DNA from: Dactylis glomerata | Lineage: Eukaryota > Streptophyta > Magnoliopsida > Poales > Poaceae | Length of the DNA: 64,000 bases | Direction of reading: 5' to 3' | Assembly: GCA_007115705.1 (NCBI GenBank) | Contig: QXEO01000210.1 | Coordinates: 248,001-312,000 of the forward strand | Shown here: positions 12,327 to 22,013 of the stretch, piece by piece | How positions within the stretch are numbered: position 1 is the stretch's first letter | Layout of the letters: every line of letters begins with the position of its first letter | Position numbers and translations under genes: made by a program | Notes under the pieces: generated by a model | The model's database searches: none | What the model was told of the DNA's origin: nothing | Seen by the model: the letters and a program-made list of their open reading frames with translations, nothing else

Positions 12327-13769
12327 TTACACACAACATTTAGCCTACCTTTGTTCCATTCATGCGGCATATATATAGTCCAAAAGTAATCTTATAAGAA
12401 AAAGAGAGAGGAAAGAGAGTGTGACACTTCCAATCAATTCTTCATTTTTCACCATTTTTTGATCACCGTGTACCTTTATGTTTTCTGCTAGCTGGCCCCA
12501 TCGTGTTTTGGAGTTCTTTTAAACTAGCTTTAGGGTTCCAAGCCTAGACACCAAAGAGAAAAAGCGTTAGTGTTAGCTAAATACATGATTAGATCATTGT
12601 AGAAACTAGATGAGAGACGATATTTGTTAACTAGATTTAGCGATCAACACCTACATCTCTGGAGCATGCTTAACACACACTTATACCCATGTACTAATCG
12701 ACAGAAGCCTGTCATGTTCAATTGACATATCATGCTCAACATGCCATGCCGGTCCGGTCATCCCTACCACGGGTGCTAGACAGTCTTCTTGTAATCTTTT
12801 GTCTAACATACAGCTTGCATGCGTCTAGTCTCCTTTGACTACCCGTTGTGCCTTTATACATTAGGTTTAGGTTACACGTGTTCTACTCTAACACCTGGGC
12901 TAATCAAATCTAAGTTTAACCATATCTTATACATATATTTGACACAATTACAATAGCTAGCACACTAAGGGAATTATGTGAGACTTGAGAACAAGCCTCC
13001 TATCCTCAGTTTTAATGTCAATTTGATATTTTACTAGGACTAGAACGTGCCAAACGACCATGGAGTGTTCGAAGACGCCCGATTGATCCACAATTTTTTT
13101 GTTTAATAGAAGAGGTGGGACACAATAGGTACATACATGCTAATTAAAGCTGTAAAATCGCAGTAAAGCCCTGTCGTATATATGCAGTCGTGCATCTAGA
13201 CATATTGTAGTGTGTCTATTAACTCACTTTACTTCGTATCTATTCTATATTAAAATAACTGAAACATCTTATATTTTGAAACAGGGGAGGGTATTATTTT
13301 AACAAAGACACATAGGATGATTTCTGACGTGGGTGAGTGACAAAGGAAAAGAGTGTATACCTTCTTATAGAGAAGACGCTTAACATCATATGCATTTAGG
13401 GGAATACAAACAATAATAGTTAGAGATATTAGTAGGAGATAATACATTGGTTAACATGTTTTGTCTTGATCTTTACACGTATGATGCCCATGGCTTATAG
13501 ATCCAAAAGATCCTAACCCTTTTCATGCCCTAATTAAGTGGCCAATTGTGCAATTATGTGAGTCAGTTTTGTCCTCTAACGAAGATGCCATGTTCTTCCG
13601 TGTCCTCCGATCCTAAGCACCTGATTGGTCTCTTGAAATATGGAAACAAATCCGATATCTTTTGATCGCATACACTGCAGGAATCAGACAACTATCAGCC
13701 AAACCGAAGTACTGTATTACCTTTCATGTGCTCATACGCTGCCATTAGGCCATCCGATCCTAGTCGCAG
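12327..13769. promoter_or_regulatory. Upstream region of the LAX1-like gene
   Basis: About 1.4 kb between the nearest MITE and the TATA box of the bHLH gene, with no recognisable transposon insertion. By position it should contain proximal regulatory DNA. I cannot name individual sites. The small open frames here have no support. Confidence 0.45.
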
Positions 13770-13777
13770 TATAAATA
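13770..13777 (+). promoter_or_regulatory. TATA box of the LAX1-like gene
   Basis: TATAAATA lies 123 bp before the start codon. A transcript starting about 30 bases downstream would have a 5' leader of roughly 95-100 bases. The leader ends in CTAGCCGCCATGG, a strong plant initiation context. Confidence 0.65.
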
Positions 13778-13900
13778 CCGCATCACCTTCACGGCTCCAC
13801 CCCAACAGATAGCTACTTCGATCTAGGGTTGAAACCAGCAAAGGAGCACACAGTGTTTTCCTTTCCACACCTAGCTGCGAATCCTTCCTAGCTAGCCGCC

Positions 13901-14545
13901 ATGGATCCATATCACTACGAAAACATGTATGACCCACGCGGTTGCGGCTTTCCCATCCACCCGCAGCCGCCCTACCTCGTCCACCACCCGGTCGCCGCGC
14001 TCTCGGAGAACAGGATGAGGGGCGGTGCAGGGAGGCGCCGCCCCGGCGCTAAGCTGTCGACGGACCCCCAGAGTGTGGCGGCGCGTGAGCGCCGGCACCG
14101 GATCAGCGACCGCTTCCGCGTGCTCCGCAGCCTCGTGCCCGGCGGCAGCAAGATGGATACTGTGTCCATGCTGGAGCAAGCCATCCACTACGTCAAGTTC
14201 CTCAAGGCGCAGGTCAGCCTGCACCAGGCCGCGCTCGTGCAGCACGAGGAGGGCTGCGGTGGAGGCCATGAGTTCGCTGGCGCCGCCGTCGGTCGTGGCG
14301 CGGATGGTGAGGGGATGGCGATGCAGCTTCCGGGAGTGCAAGCCCTGCAGGAGATGATGAGCCTCTACCACGCTGGAGCTCTTCAGCAGATGGAAGAGCT
14401 CGATCTTGTCCCGGGACAGATGAGCAGTGCTCACGATCTGCCTCCTTTGCCTCCCTGCGTCTTTGATGAGGAGTCTGCTGGCGCGTGCTACTCCGTGTGC
14501 ACTCTCCAAGGCGAGGAGATCACTCACGGCTCCGGATCTTATTAG
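13901..14545 (+). CDS. LAX1: bHLH transcription factor, LAX PANICLE1 / barren stalk1 orthologue
   Basis: A single-exon gene of 214 codons. The bHLH domain spans about residues 57-105: basic region QSVAARERRHRISD, helix 1 RFRVLRSL, loop PGGSKMDT, helix 2 VSMLEQAIHYVKFLKAQV. The N terminus (YDPRGCGFP, then the basic RRRPGAKLSTDP) and the sequence after helix 2 (LHQAALVQHEEGC) match what I know of rice LAX1, which has nearly the same length. At the position where canonical E-box binders have Glu there is Ala61, as in the HECATE/INDEHISCENT relatives. In rice and maize this nuclear protein acts in axillary meristem and spikelet initiation. Start choice rests on the GCCGCCATGG context and the LAX1-like N terminus. 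The coding region is GC-rich against AT-rich flanks, as in many grass single-exon genes. No lesion is seen. Confidence 0.93.
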   Translation: MDPYHYENMYDPRGCGFPIHPQPPYLVHHPVAALSENRMRGGAGRRRPGAKLSTDPQSVAARERRHRISDRFRVLRSLVPGGSKMDTVSMLEQAIHYVKFLKAQVSLHQAALVQHEEGCGGGHEFAGAAVGRGADGEGMAMQLPGVQALQEMMSLYHAGALQQMEELDLVPGQMSSAHDLPPLPPCVFDEESAGACYSVCTLQGEEITHGSGSY

Positions 14546-15100
14546 CTTTGCTAATCAGTTAGTTACTAGTATGGCAATACTAAGTATGTAGGTTGCCTCT
14601 AAGAATGGATTTAGTACGTCGGATGGTACCTCCGTAGCAGCTATACTACCCATTTAGCTTAATTAGCTCTTTCCTCTTCGTGCATATGCATGCATGCTTC
14701 TGTTGATCGGTCGAAGTGATAACAGACGGTCCATGTTTAGTACTACTAGTAGTACATCCTGAAGGTCCATGTTTAGCTAGTGTCATGCATTATGATTCCA
14801 CTCCAGCTTGTATGTTTTCTTGATATTTAGTTCTCTAGTACGTGTGCTAGTTTATCATTTGCAGCTTACTCTATTTTTTCTTCCCTTCTCTATTTTGGTT
14901 ACAAATAGACATACTCCATGACGCAGTTATAAAATAACGAAAGGTACATCTGATGTATCTTATATATGTTCAAACTCAACTCTATTCGGAAGCTAGGAAA
15001 ATACCAAGGTTATCGGTGCTTGCTGCTATTCATGCATGTAACCTCAGTTCAGTTCAACTGTACATGCATGGTGAATTGCCTCTCAGAGTTCATAGAGTTA
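14546..15100. other. LAX1 3' flank
   Basis: It contains the 3' untranslated region and downstream DNA. I see no canonical AATAAA signal in the first 300 bases. GTTTAGTACTACTAGTAG and nearby GGTCCATGTTTAG copies (about 14730 and 14765) form a small local repeat. No gene. Confidence 0.5.
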
Positions 15101-15216
15101 GGGCTTCTTGTTTGGTTTGAGGGGATTGACATTGAGGTGGATTAAATAAATCTCTTGCAAGTCAATAGCCCAAATCCACTCTAATCCACCGGGTAGGGAA
15201 TTAACAGAACAAAGCG
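15101..15216. mobile_element. Tourist MITE, 116 bp
   Basis: The ends GGGCTTCTTGTTTGGTTTGA and AACAGAACAAAGCG are imperfect inverted repeats of the well-known Tourist terminus. TTA is present on both sides (15098-15100 and 15217-15219). The element is about 0.55 kb downstream of the LAX1 stop codon. Confidence 0.82.
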
Positions 15217-16541
15217 TTACAGGGAATAACGTCTCGCTGCATGGATTCAAATTCTTTTACTCAGGGGCAGGACCCGTATTTAAACATATTTGAATTTTTT
15301 GCTCGACACGAATTCTTTGTGCTCAACCCAATCAAGACTACACAATAACATGCTCATTACTTATTAGGTACCACAATATGTTATAAAACCACGAACAAGT
15401 CCATATATTTCATGTGTGTCAACATTTAGACTGGATTTTGTGCTTCGAAAGTTGTTTGCACCATTTAATTTCAAAAAACTTGAAAGTGTGCTTTGAAGTT
15501 TAAAACTATTCTAGTACTTAATGTACATATGATAACAAATAAATAATGGTATTCACAAAAAAACTAGAATGAGTGATATAAGTGGCAACTTTGTGCACCA
15601 AACTTGATTATTTTACTCGGCACAATAATGCATTTTTTTTACCATACTTTGCACTTTTTCATGTTTCTTAACAATGTAGATTTTAATTTTAAGTTGGCAT
15701 GTGTGCAATAGAGAGCTCAGCTAGATGTTAGTGATTACGTACGTCACACAAAACAGGCTATTAAAAAAATGAACAAAAAAAATTATCCATCCTTTCTAGA
15801 TAGAAGACTCAAAAGGTGGCTTTAAATTAAAAAAAAAATCCACAAACGTCCATAGGTGCAATATGTTGGGGTTTCTTGCTTGAAATTACAAGCATAAATC
15901 ACAACAAAAAATGCAAAAATATGCGGGAGGCAAGCAAACATAATCTATGCACTAAAACATATGAATCTCACTTGATCCCATCAATGAAGCCATGCATCCT
16001 GTTGCATGGGAGCAATAGTTAATCTGACCAAAACCAGTCCTCCACACTCGGATCCACCTCGCCAACCAAGAAAATGGTGCTAGACTAGAAAACTAAGCAA
16101 GATGTGTGGGTCAAAAGGAGGGGGATTGATGCGACGCCTCCAAGTAGGGCAACGACGCCTTTGGGCATCATCGCCGTTGGCATATACTAATGTCGTGAAA
16201 AGATTTCAGCAGTGCCCCAACCAAGAATCCCACCAAACTTGTCCCAAAACCACCATCACGTTAGCCAGAGGCATGAGGAAAAACACGATAGCGTACGTTC
16301 CATGAAACCAAACCAACCAGCCAACCTAAGACATGGGATCACCCCCGAGACCACAAGAAACGTTGGAAGAAGATAGCGAGGCTAACTGCAAGGTGGCCAG
16401 TGAAGAAGAGACCGCATCAAGACTCCAAAGTCACTGTGGTAGCAAATGTCAAGGGAGTGCCCCTAGTGAAACAAGCGGACACAAGAGACACGATCTGGAG
16501 AACTGGAAAAGATGAACTCCATCATGACGCCTTCAAGAGGG
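15217..16541. other. Intergenic DNA with possible old repeat at its right end
   Basis: AT-rich and gene-free up to about 16000. From 16020 to 16541 the composition shifts and small open frames appear, which looks like degenerate repeat DNA into which the next CACTA inserted. It resumes at 18578. I cannot classify it. Confidence 0.4.
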
Positions 16542-16720
16542 CACTAGTAGAAAAAAGGGCTTCCATTCGCCCCCATTAGTCCCCAACGTGTTTGGTCCGC
16601 GGCTAAAGGGTCCATCAGTCCCGATTCATTTGAAAATGTGGGCCAGGGGGCATTAGTCCCGGTTCAAATGGGCCCTTCGGTCCCGGTTTCAGCCACCAAC
16701 CGGGACTAATGCCTTTGGGC

Positions 16721-16800
16721 CTTTAGTCCCGGCTCGTGGCGCAAACCGGGACTATAGGGCACCCTTTAGTCCCGGTTTGATCCACGAGCCGGGACTAAAG
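16721..16800. repeat. Long hairpin in the CACTA subterminal region
   Basis: Arms 16721-16754 and 16767-16800 are inverted copies of 34 bases pairing at 32 positions, separated by a 12 base loop. They are built of TTTAGTCCCGG and CCGGGACTAAA units. A transcript through this region would form a nearly perfect stem long enough to be a Dicer-like substrate. Transposase binding is the established role of such repeats; small-RNA production is inference. Confidence 0.85.
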
Positions 16801-16952
16801 GGCAGTTCAAACGAACCGCCGCTCCCGCGTATCGTTTCGGAAATCGCTGCGCCATTACGCGATCGTTTCGGTAATATGGAACGAACGCATCGGGAGAGTG
16901 TTTCGATAATCAACACCGGCGGCCTCTTGATCTTCTTCTTCTCCATCTCTAG

Positions 16953-17162
16953 TATATAAGAAACCTCCATTTAGCTTTCTTGATCATCTTCCTCCTAATC
17001 TCTCCTCAAAACCACCATAGCATCTCTCACCGCCAATCAAGCTAGCTCTCTCTCACCGGGCCGGCGGCAATCAAGCTCTCTCACCGGCGGCAAGCTCTCT
17101 CACCGCCAATCAAGCACTCTCACCGGCGGCAATCAAGCTCTCTCTCTCTCCATCTCATTTCA
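16953..17162 (+). promoter_or_regulatory. TATA box and repetitive leader of the CACTA-borne exonuclease gene
   Basis: TATATAAG lies at 16953-16960, about 200 bp before the start codon. The leader from about 17025 to 17155 consists of four or more irregular copies of a unit containing CTCTCACCGGCGGCAATCAAG. This resembles a real plant promoter plus leader and not random filler, so the exonuclease may have been captured or maintained with its promoter. Confidence 0.6.
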
Positions 17163-17804
17163 ATGGAGCCGGCGACGCGGGTGCATAATCTCACCGCCGA
17201 AGGGATGGAATTCACCATCACGGAAACCGTCCGTGCATCAACGGTGGAGAAGTGGCTCCACGCTGTCAAGGAGCGGTTCCTCGACGCCGCACCGGTCGAA
17301 TGTGTGGGCTTGGACTGCGAGTTCACCACCCCTCGCGATAAGCCTCATCAGCGTGCCGCCCTCCTTCAACTCTCGGTGGCGTCCGAGGTTTTGCTCTTCC
17401 AACTACGTCGGGCCGATCATGTGCCGCAGCTGCTCCTGGATTTCTTGGGGGACCCCACCATTAAATTCTACGGCGCGGCTATCGGCAATGACATGCGCAT
17501 GCTGCAACCATACGGAATTCAAATTTCGTTGGTGCACGACCTCCAAGTGATTATACCGAACCCCACCACGAAACCAATTCCGAGTCTGTATGATCTGTCC
17601 AATGCTACTATTGGGACAAAGCTTTAGAAGAAGAAGGAGATCAAGAAGAACAAGAAGAAGGGCGACGAGGAAGAAGAAGAAGATGAACTTATATATGGTT
17701 GGGCCAAAGTTCCATTAAGCGACAAACAAGTGTTGTATGCCGCTCTAGACGCTCGCTTGAGCTTTGAGATTGCTAGGAGTTTTTGGAACCTAGAAGGCTA
17801 CTAG
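17163..17804 (+). pseudogene. DEDDy 3'-5' exonuclease (WRN exonuclease-like) inside the CACTA, one amber codon
   Basis: One frame of 213 sense codons runs from ATG 17163 to TAG 17802-17804, interrupted only by TAG at codon 155 (17625-17627). The motifs of the DNA-polymerase-A-type exonuclease fold are present: Exo I GLDCEFT (Asp51, Glu53), Exo II AIGNDMRML (Asp110) and Exo III YAALD (Tyr192, Asp196). A Lys-rich then Glu-rich insert of about 20 residues, just after the amber codon, separates Exo II from Exo III. The early stop removes Exo III and would leave an inactive 154-residue protein unless read through. Family members remove 3' nucleotides from DNA or RNA using two metal ions; the substrate of this one is unknown. 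No introns are seen. It may be a single-base knockout of a functional transposon cargo gene, because no other lesion is visible. Confidence 0.85.
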
Positions 17805-18129
17805 CTAGTTAGATGTGTGTGGTATGGTGTGCGAGTGCATATATATATGAAAAAATGTACTCCCTCTTGTTTGGTTAACAAGTCTATTATATTGCTACTA
17901 TTTTGGATTTTTCAAGTTTTTTGGCCTTTTTTGAATATTTTAATTATTAAAAATTAATAATTAAATTATGTATAAAAATTATTTGGAATTCATTCATGCT
18001 TATTATTACTTAATCAATGTTGCTTAATTTGTGAATTTATTTGGAATTTAAAAAAATAATATTATATGTTTCCAAAGTGTATAGGTTAATAGAATTGGTA
18101 GCATACTATTATCAACAAGTCGCGAGCGT

Positions 18130-18295
18130 AGTCTTGAAAGCTAGTAGGGAAGGAATGGAGAAGTTAAGCGTGCTAAGGGTAGAGCAGTGTGAGGATGGGT
18201 GACCGACCGGGAAGTGAGTACCACAAGTACTTGTAATTTGACATGACAATGGAGTGAGGACCACAGTCTTGGAAGCTAGTAGGGAAGGAATAGAG
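18130..18295. repeat. Two 32 bp direct repeats around the 5S-like segment
   Basis: AGTCTTGAAAGCTAGTAGGG with its continuation occurs at 18130-18161 and again, with two changes, at 18264-18295. The first copy runs directly into the 5S-like block. This suggests the block was duplicated or inserted. Confidence 0.8.
18157..18216 (+). other. 5S rRNA-derived segment (internal promoter region)
   Basis: The plus strand contains GAAGTTAAGCGTGCT and, 22 bases further, GAGGATGGGTGACC followed by GGGAAGT. In plant 5S rRNA the same words occur in the same order and at almost the same spacing, and they correspond to box A and box C of the RNA polymerase III internal control region. The intermediate element is poorly conserved. 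The outer parts of 5S rRNA are missing, so this is not a functional 5S gene. Cassandra-type retroelements are known to carry 5S sequence in their LTRs; here it lies within a CACTA element. Confidence 0.8.
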
Positions 18296-18577
18296 ACGAT
18301 TAGATAATAGAGAAATAAAGAAAATACAAAAATGCCGAAACAGAAAATACAAATTTTATTCCGAATGGACCTTTAGTCCCGGTCCGTGTTACGAACCGAC
18401 CAAAAGTCCTCCAGCCGCAGCACATGCCCCGGGCCACGTGGAGGACCATTGGTCCCGATTCGTAAACAACCGGGACTAAAGGCTGGAGCCTTTAGCCCCG
18501 CTTTGTTTGTCCCGGTTGCTACAACCGGGACTAATGGGTGTTACAAACCGGGACCAACGGCCTTTTTTCCACCAGTG

Positions 18578-19727
18578 GGGAGAACGGTGTGTCACCATCA
18601 CAATTGATGGTTATATGCACATCTTATGCCAATGTTGCATATAACCGGAAACCTGCAACTGCAATGAAGTATGGAGAGAAGATGCATGTGTAGCGAGCTC
18701 TAGTAGCCCACCAAGTGGCAATATCGACCCACTTACCCAAAAGAGTGCAATAACCGACCCTCCTATGCAATGACACACTCAAAAAATCGGGAGAGGACCT
18801 CCTGCAAAACTTATTAACACCTACTCCGGCCAAGAACTACTAGACAACATCTAACCACCTATCGGTGGCTCCAAATCTTACCATAATCACACGCAGTCAA
18901 AATAGTCATTCATGCTCACGACGCAGGGTGGAAAATATCCATAGTTATCGTGAACTGAATGGCGGAAGGGGAAACTTGACATATCTAAATTTAAACAAAC
19001 AGCATATTGTGGAAGCTTTGTAGATTTTTTTTCATAGTATATACATTGAAATATTAGCCTGTTTTTGACACGAGGAAAATCATTTACATAATATGTTTCT
19101 TATATTATCTGAGGCGATCTAGGTGTTTATTGAGATCTGAAGATGTTCTCCAAAAATTGTAGGACAAATATGTTTGCGTAGGTACAATATTTGAAAATAA
19201 ATCAACTACTAAATTTTCTAACATGTGTATTCTTCATCTTATTTGAACATTTGATTATTATCTTTGCTATGTTGTCATAAAGCCAATAGAGCGTATATTT
19301 GTGAATCCATAACAAATAGAGTTCACGATGTTTCACCACTTGACTATCCGTTGTGCTTCTTGAATCATCCTCTCAAACACCGTCTTCCTCATGTAAAACT
19401 TTAAAAGATTCTAGAAGCTTCTTGCGACTTCCCGTAGAATATTAAAAGTATGCAGTGCTTATTACCAGCATTAACATGTTTTAAATCTAAGAATTGGTGC
19501 CATTATATAATACAAAAAAACATGCGAAGGGGGAAGGCCAGTGCCCACCATTTGCTCCCTCATTCGTGTATGCGTGCTTTTGGCAGTTGCGTAGAAAAAG
19601 TAGACGACTAGACGTACATTGCTTCTCTATGAATATTTGTTCCCTCTTTAGTATATGAGCTACTAAACTGGTAAGAGATATATATACAATAAACATCAAT
19701 GTTGTAATGATCTTTTGTATCTAAATA
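18578..19727. other. Intergenic DNA, nothing recognised
   Basis: The first part probably continues the old repeat interrupted by the CACTA element. The rest is AT-rich with no gene, RNA or clear transposon end. Confidence 0.45.
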
Positions 19728-19923
19728 CTCCATCCGTCGAGGGAGAGGCCGGGGCATATGCCCCATTTTTGGAAAAAAATCTAAAAACTTCATTTGTTCC
19801 AAATAAATTGACGTTACTTTGGTCAAATTTGTTCTAGGCACCAATGTATCTAGACATGTCTTGATGTGTAGGTTTGCTCATTTTGAAAAAAAAGTTGCGA
19901 TAATTAATCTGAAATGGAGAGAG
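19728..19923. mobile_element. Stowaway-like MITE, 196 bp, degenerate
   Basis: It begins CTCCATCCGTCGAGGGAG after TA and ends with ATGGAGAGAG before TA (19726-19727 and 19924-19925). The interior word ATGTATCTAGACATGTCTTG is typical of Triticeae Stowaway elements. The inverted repeats are weaker than in the other two Stowaways of this window. Confidence 0.6.
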
Positions 19924-20564
19924 TACGCTTTAATGTTTTGGGGGCATGTTGGATCGGGCATAAGGTCTACGGGCGATTTTGGCAGCCTACATGAGGTTCA
20001 GCCAGGCCATGGCAAGATGAAGCGGGCTCGATTGGTTGCTGGAAGGCCTCCACGCTGTGGCCCACACGGGTGTCAAAGCACCTCTGCCTCGAAGGAACGC
20101 TCGATCAGGCCTACCCCGTTCTTTGGCCTAGAGAGGGAATCTTTGCACTTGCCTACCTCGTTTGGGCCTACCCTGTTCTCTTGTGCGTACCTGAGTTGCT
20201 TCCGCTTACTCTTCCTTAATTTCCTTCACCTACTCTCACAACCATGCTTCGAATCGAAATATGCTGCACATGAAAAAGATACACATCGATGATTACCTAC
20301 AATCGTTTTGAAGTTTTATTACCTGAAAAATCTTCAATTTTGTGTTGTTTGAAGCTTTTTTTAGCTGAATTTTGCCAAAATCATTGCACACTTTTGACCG
20401 TTTGTAATTTCCTTCTAGGTGTAGCTTTCCATGTTATTCCGAATAACTATCTTGTTGTAATTTTTCATTTTGATGCTTGTAAATGAGTAGATTTGAGATG
20501 GAAGTTTAAGATCTTTGATCTACTCATTTCCTTCATGGGAGGTAAGCTCATCAGTGGATGAGAG
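19924..20564. other. Intergenic DNA, nothing recognised
   Basis: An open frame here has no domain and spans the Stowaway edge. No other feature is supported. Confidence 0.4.
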
Positions 20565-21357
20565 CAGTGGCGGAGCTTGAAAAGAATCCATGGGCAGGCC
20601 GGGCTAGAAGAAAACACAAAAGATATTTTAAAACCATACCCCTCCCTTAGTGGCCTTTCTCATGGTTGTTGCAATTAAAATTTAAGAACAAATTCAGTGA
20701 ACATTGCATGCTATCAAATTGCTACTCTGTGGTGATTTTAATTCTATGGTCGATTTGGCCTGAAAAGAATGAGAAGTCTTTGAATATATGCACAAACCCG
20801 TTCAGTAAATTTTACCCATTTAAAGCTGCATGAAACAATGGAGCGCCACAAATAGGTGTCGACTAATCTTACCTATTGCATAATCTAGTAAATTCTTGTG
20901 AGCCGTAGTTGTAAGTCTAGGCGTTTGATCCGTCTGTTAGAGTTGCTCTCATAAAAGATCTCTCCTTTTAGATTTTGCTGGTATGTAACATGCACCAATA
21001 CTTGTTGGCCATGAAATTTTCCCCTGGAGGTGGCTGCGGCGATTTCCTTGGCGCCCCCTGGATGTGGGCCATGGCGGCTTGGCTATGCTGCCTCCTGTAC
21101 CGCCTCTGCTCCACCGATCCCCCAATCTCCCTTGTTTTCTATCTAATCACTAAACCTATAGATAGCAAAGTGCTCCCATTGTTGTGGCTTTTGTCAAGAG
21201 AGATTGGAGCGAACGAGAGACAGTCTGGAAGGCAGACTAGCGGGCAGGATAGTGCAGGCTGCTGGGTTGGACCCTGGATGCATAGTAGTAAATACATTTG
21301 TGCAAAAAACATGGGCGGGCCATGTCCCAGTTTGGCCCTAACGGAGCTCCGCCCGTG
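20565..21357. mobile_element. Non-autonomous hAT element, 793 bp
   Basis: The left end CAGTGGCGGAGCT and right end AGCTCCGCCCGTG are inverted repeats of 13 bases (11 match). The element is flanked by a perfect 8 bp duplication GATGAGAG at 20557-20564 and 21358-21365, which identifies the hAT superfamily. A 169-codon open frame overlaps its right part but extends past the element end and shows no domain, so I do not call it. No hAT transposase is encoded. Confidence 0.9.
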
Positions 21358-21746
21358 GATGAGAGATAAAGCTAAGATTGGAGATCACTTCTCTGCTTGG
21401 CCAAAAAGTTATCACAAACTTTCAAAGCAAAATGTGGCCCAAAGGGTGGACGGGCCGGAGCAGCCCCCACGGGTATGGCTTTAGGGAGCCCAAAATCAGC
21501 CCACATTACCCAACGTGCCCTACAATATCACTAGACCTAGCTTAGTGTCCTCACAAAAAACTAGACCTAGATTAGTTCGACAATTAGGTTAGTAATATAT
21601 CATTTGCTCAATGCCTTTCACCAAATCTTTAATTCTTAGTCCTCTCAAAAGAACAACATTAATTTCTAAACAGCTATATGTATTCTCCATGTTCCACTGG
21701 AAGTGGCACTAGGGCATATCACTTAGTAGGCACCAACATGAGTATA
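21358..21746. other. Short intergenic segment
   Basis: Nothing beyond a local near-repeat of CTAGACCTAG(C/A)TTAG around 21530-21575 is visible. Confidence 0.45.
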
Positions 21747-22011
21747 CTCTTTTTTATTATTATTTACCTTGCGTTCTGGGTTTAGTTAAAGTAAAACTTT
21801 ATTAAAATTTGACCAAATATGTGGAAAAAAGTACCAAGATCTAAAATACAATATCAGTACTACTAGAATCTCCATACAAATATATTTTCATATTATATAA
21901 ATTTGGCACTGTATTATACATATTGATATTTTTTGCTATGTATTTGATCAAACTTTATAAAGTTTGACTTTAACTAAACCTAAAACGCAGGATAAATAAA
22001 AACGGAGGGAG
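21747..22011. mobile_element. Stowaway-type MITE, 265 bp, with long terminal inverted repeats
   Basis: The outer ends CTCTTTTTTATT and (inverted) CTCCCTCCGTTTTTATTTA are followed on both sides by copies of CTGCGTTTTAGGTTTAGTTA-like sequence, giving inverted repeats of about 50-60 bases. TA flanks both ends (21745-21746 and 22012-22013). No coding potential. Confidence 0.8.
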
Positions 22012-22013
22012 TA

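Larger units (their letters stand above)
16542..18577 (+). mobile_element. Complete 2.0 kb CACTA element carrying an exonuclease gene and a 5S-like segment
   Basis: The termini are CACTAGTAGAAAAAAGGGC and, inverted, CACTGGTGGAAAAAAGGCC. The element is flanked by GGG on both sides (16539-16541 and 18578-18580), the 3 bp duplication of CACTA elements. Both subterminal regions carry TTTAGTCCCGGTT motifs in both orientations. It encodes no transposase, so it must depend on one in trans. Instead it contains a TATA box, a repetitive leader, a 3'-5' exonuclease reading frame and a stretch resembling 5S rRNA. All boundaries come directly from the sequence. Confidence 0.93.

Noticed and set aside
13892..14527. 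211-codon open frame antisense to LAX1
   Set aside because: It is the mirror of a GC-rich coding gene; the sense strand has the conserved bHLH domain.
18157..18216. Functional 5S rRNA gene
   Set aside because: Only the internal part is similar; the 5' and 3' ends of 5S rRNA are absent and the intermediate element has changed.
20975..21484. 169-codon open frame
   Set aside because: It crosses the right terminus and target duplication of the hAT element, so it was created by the insertion.
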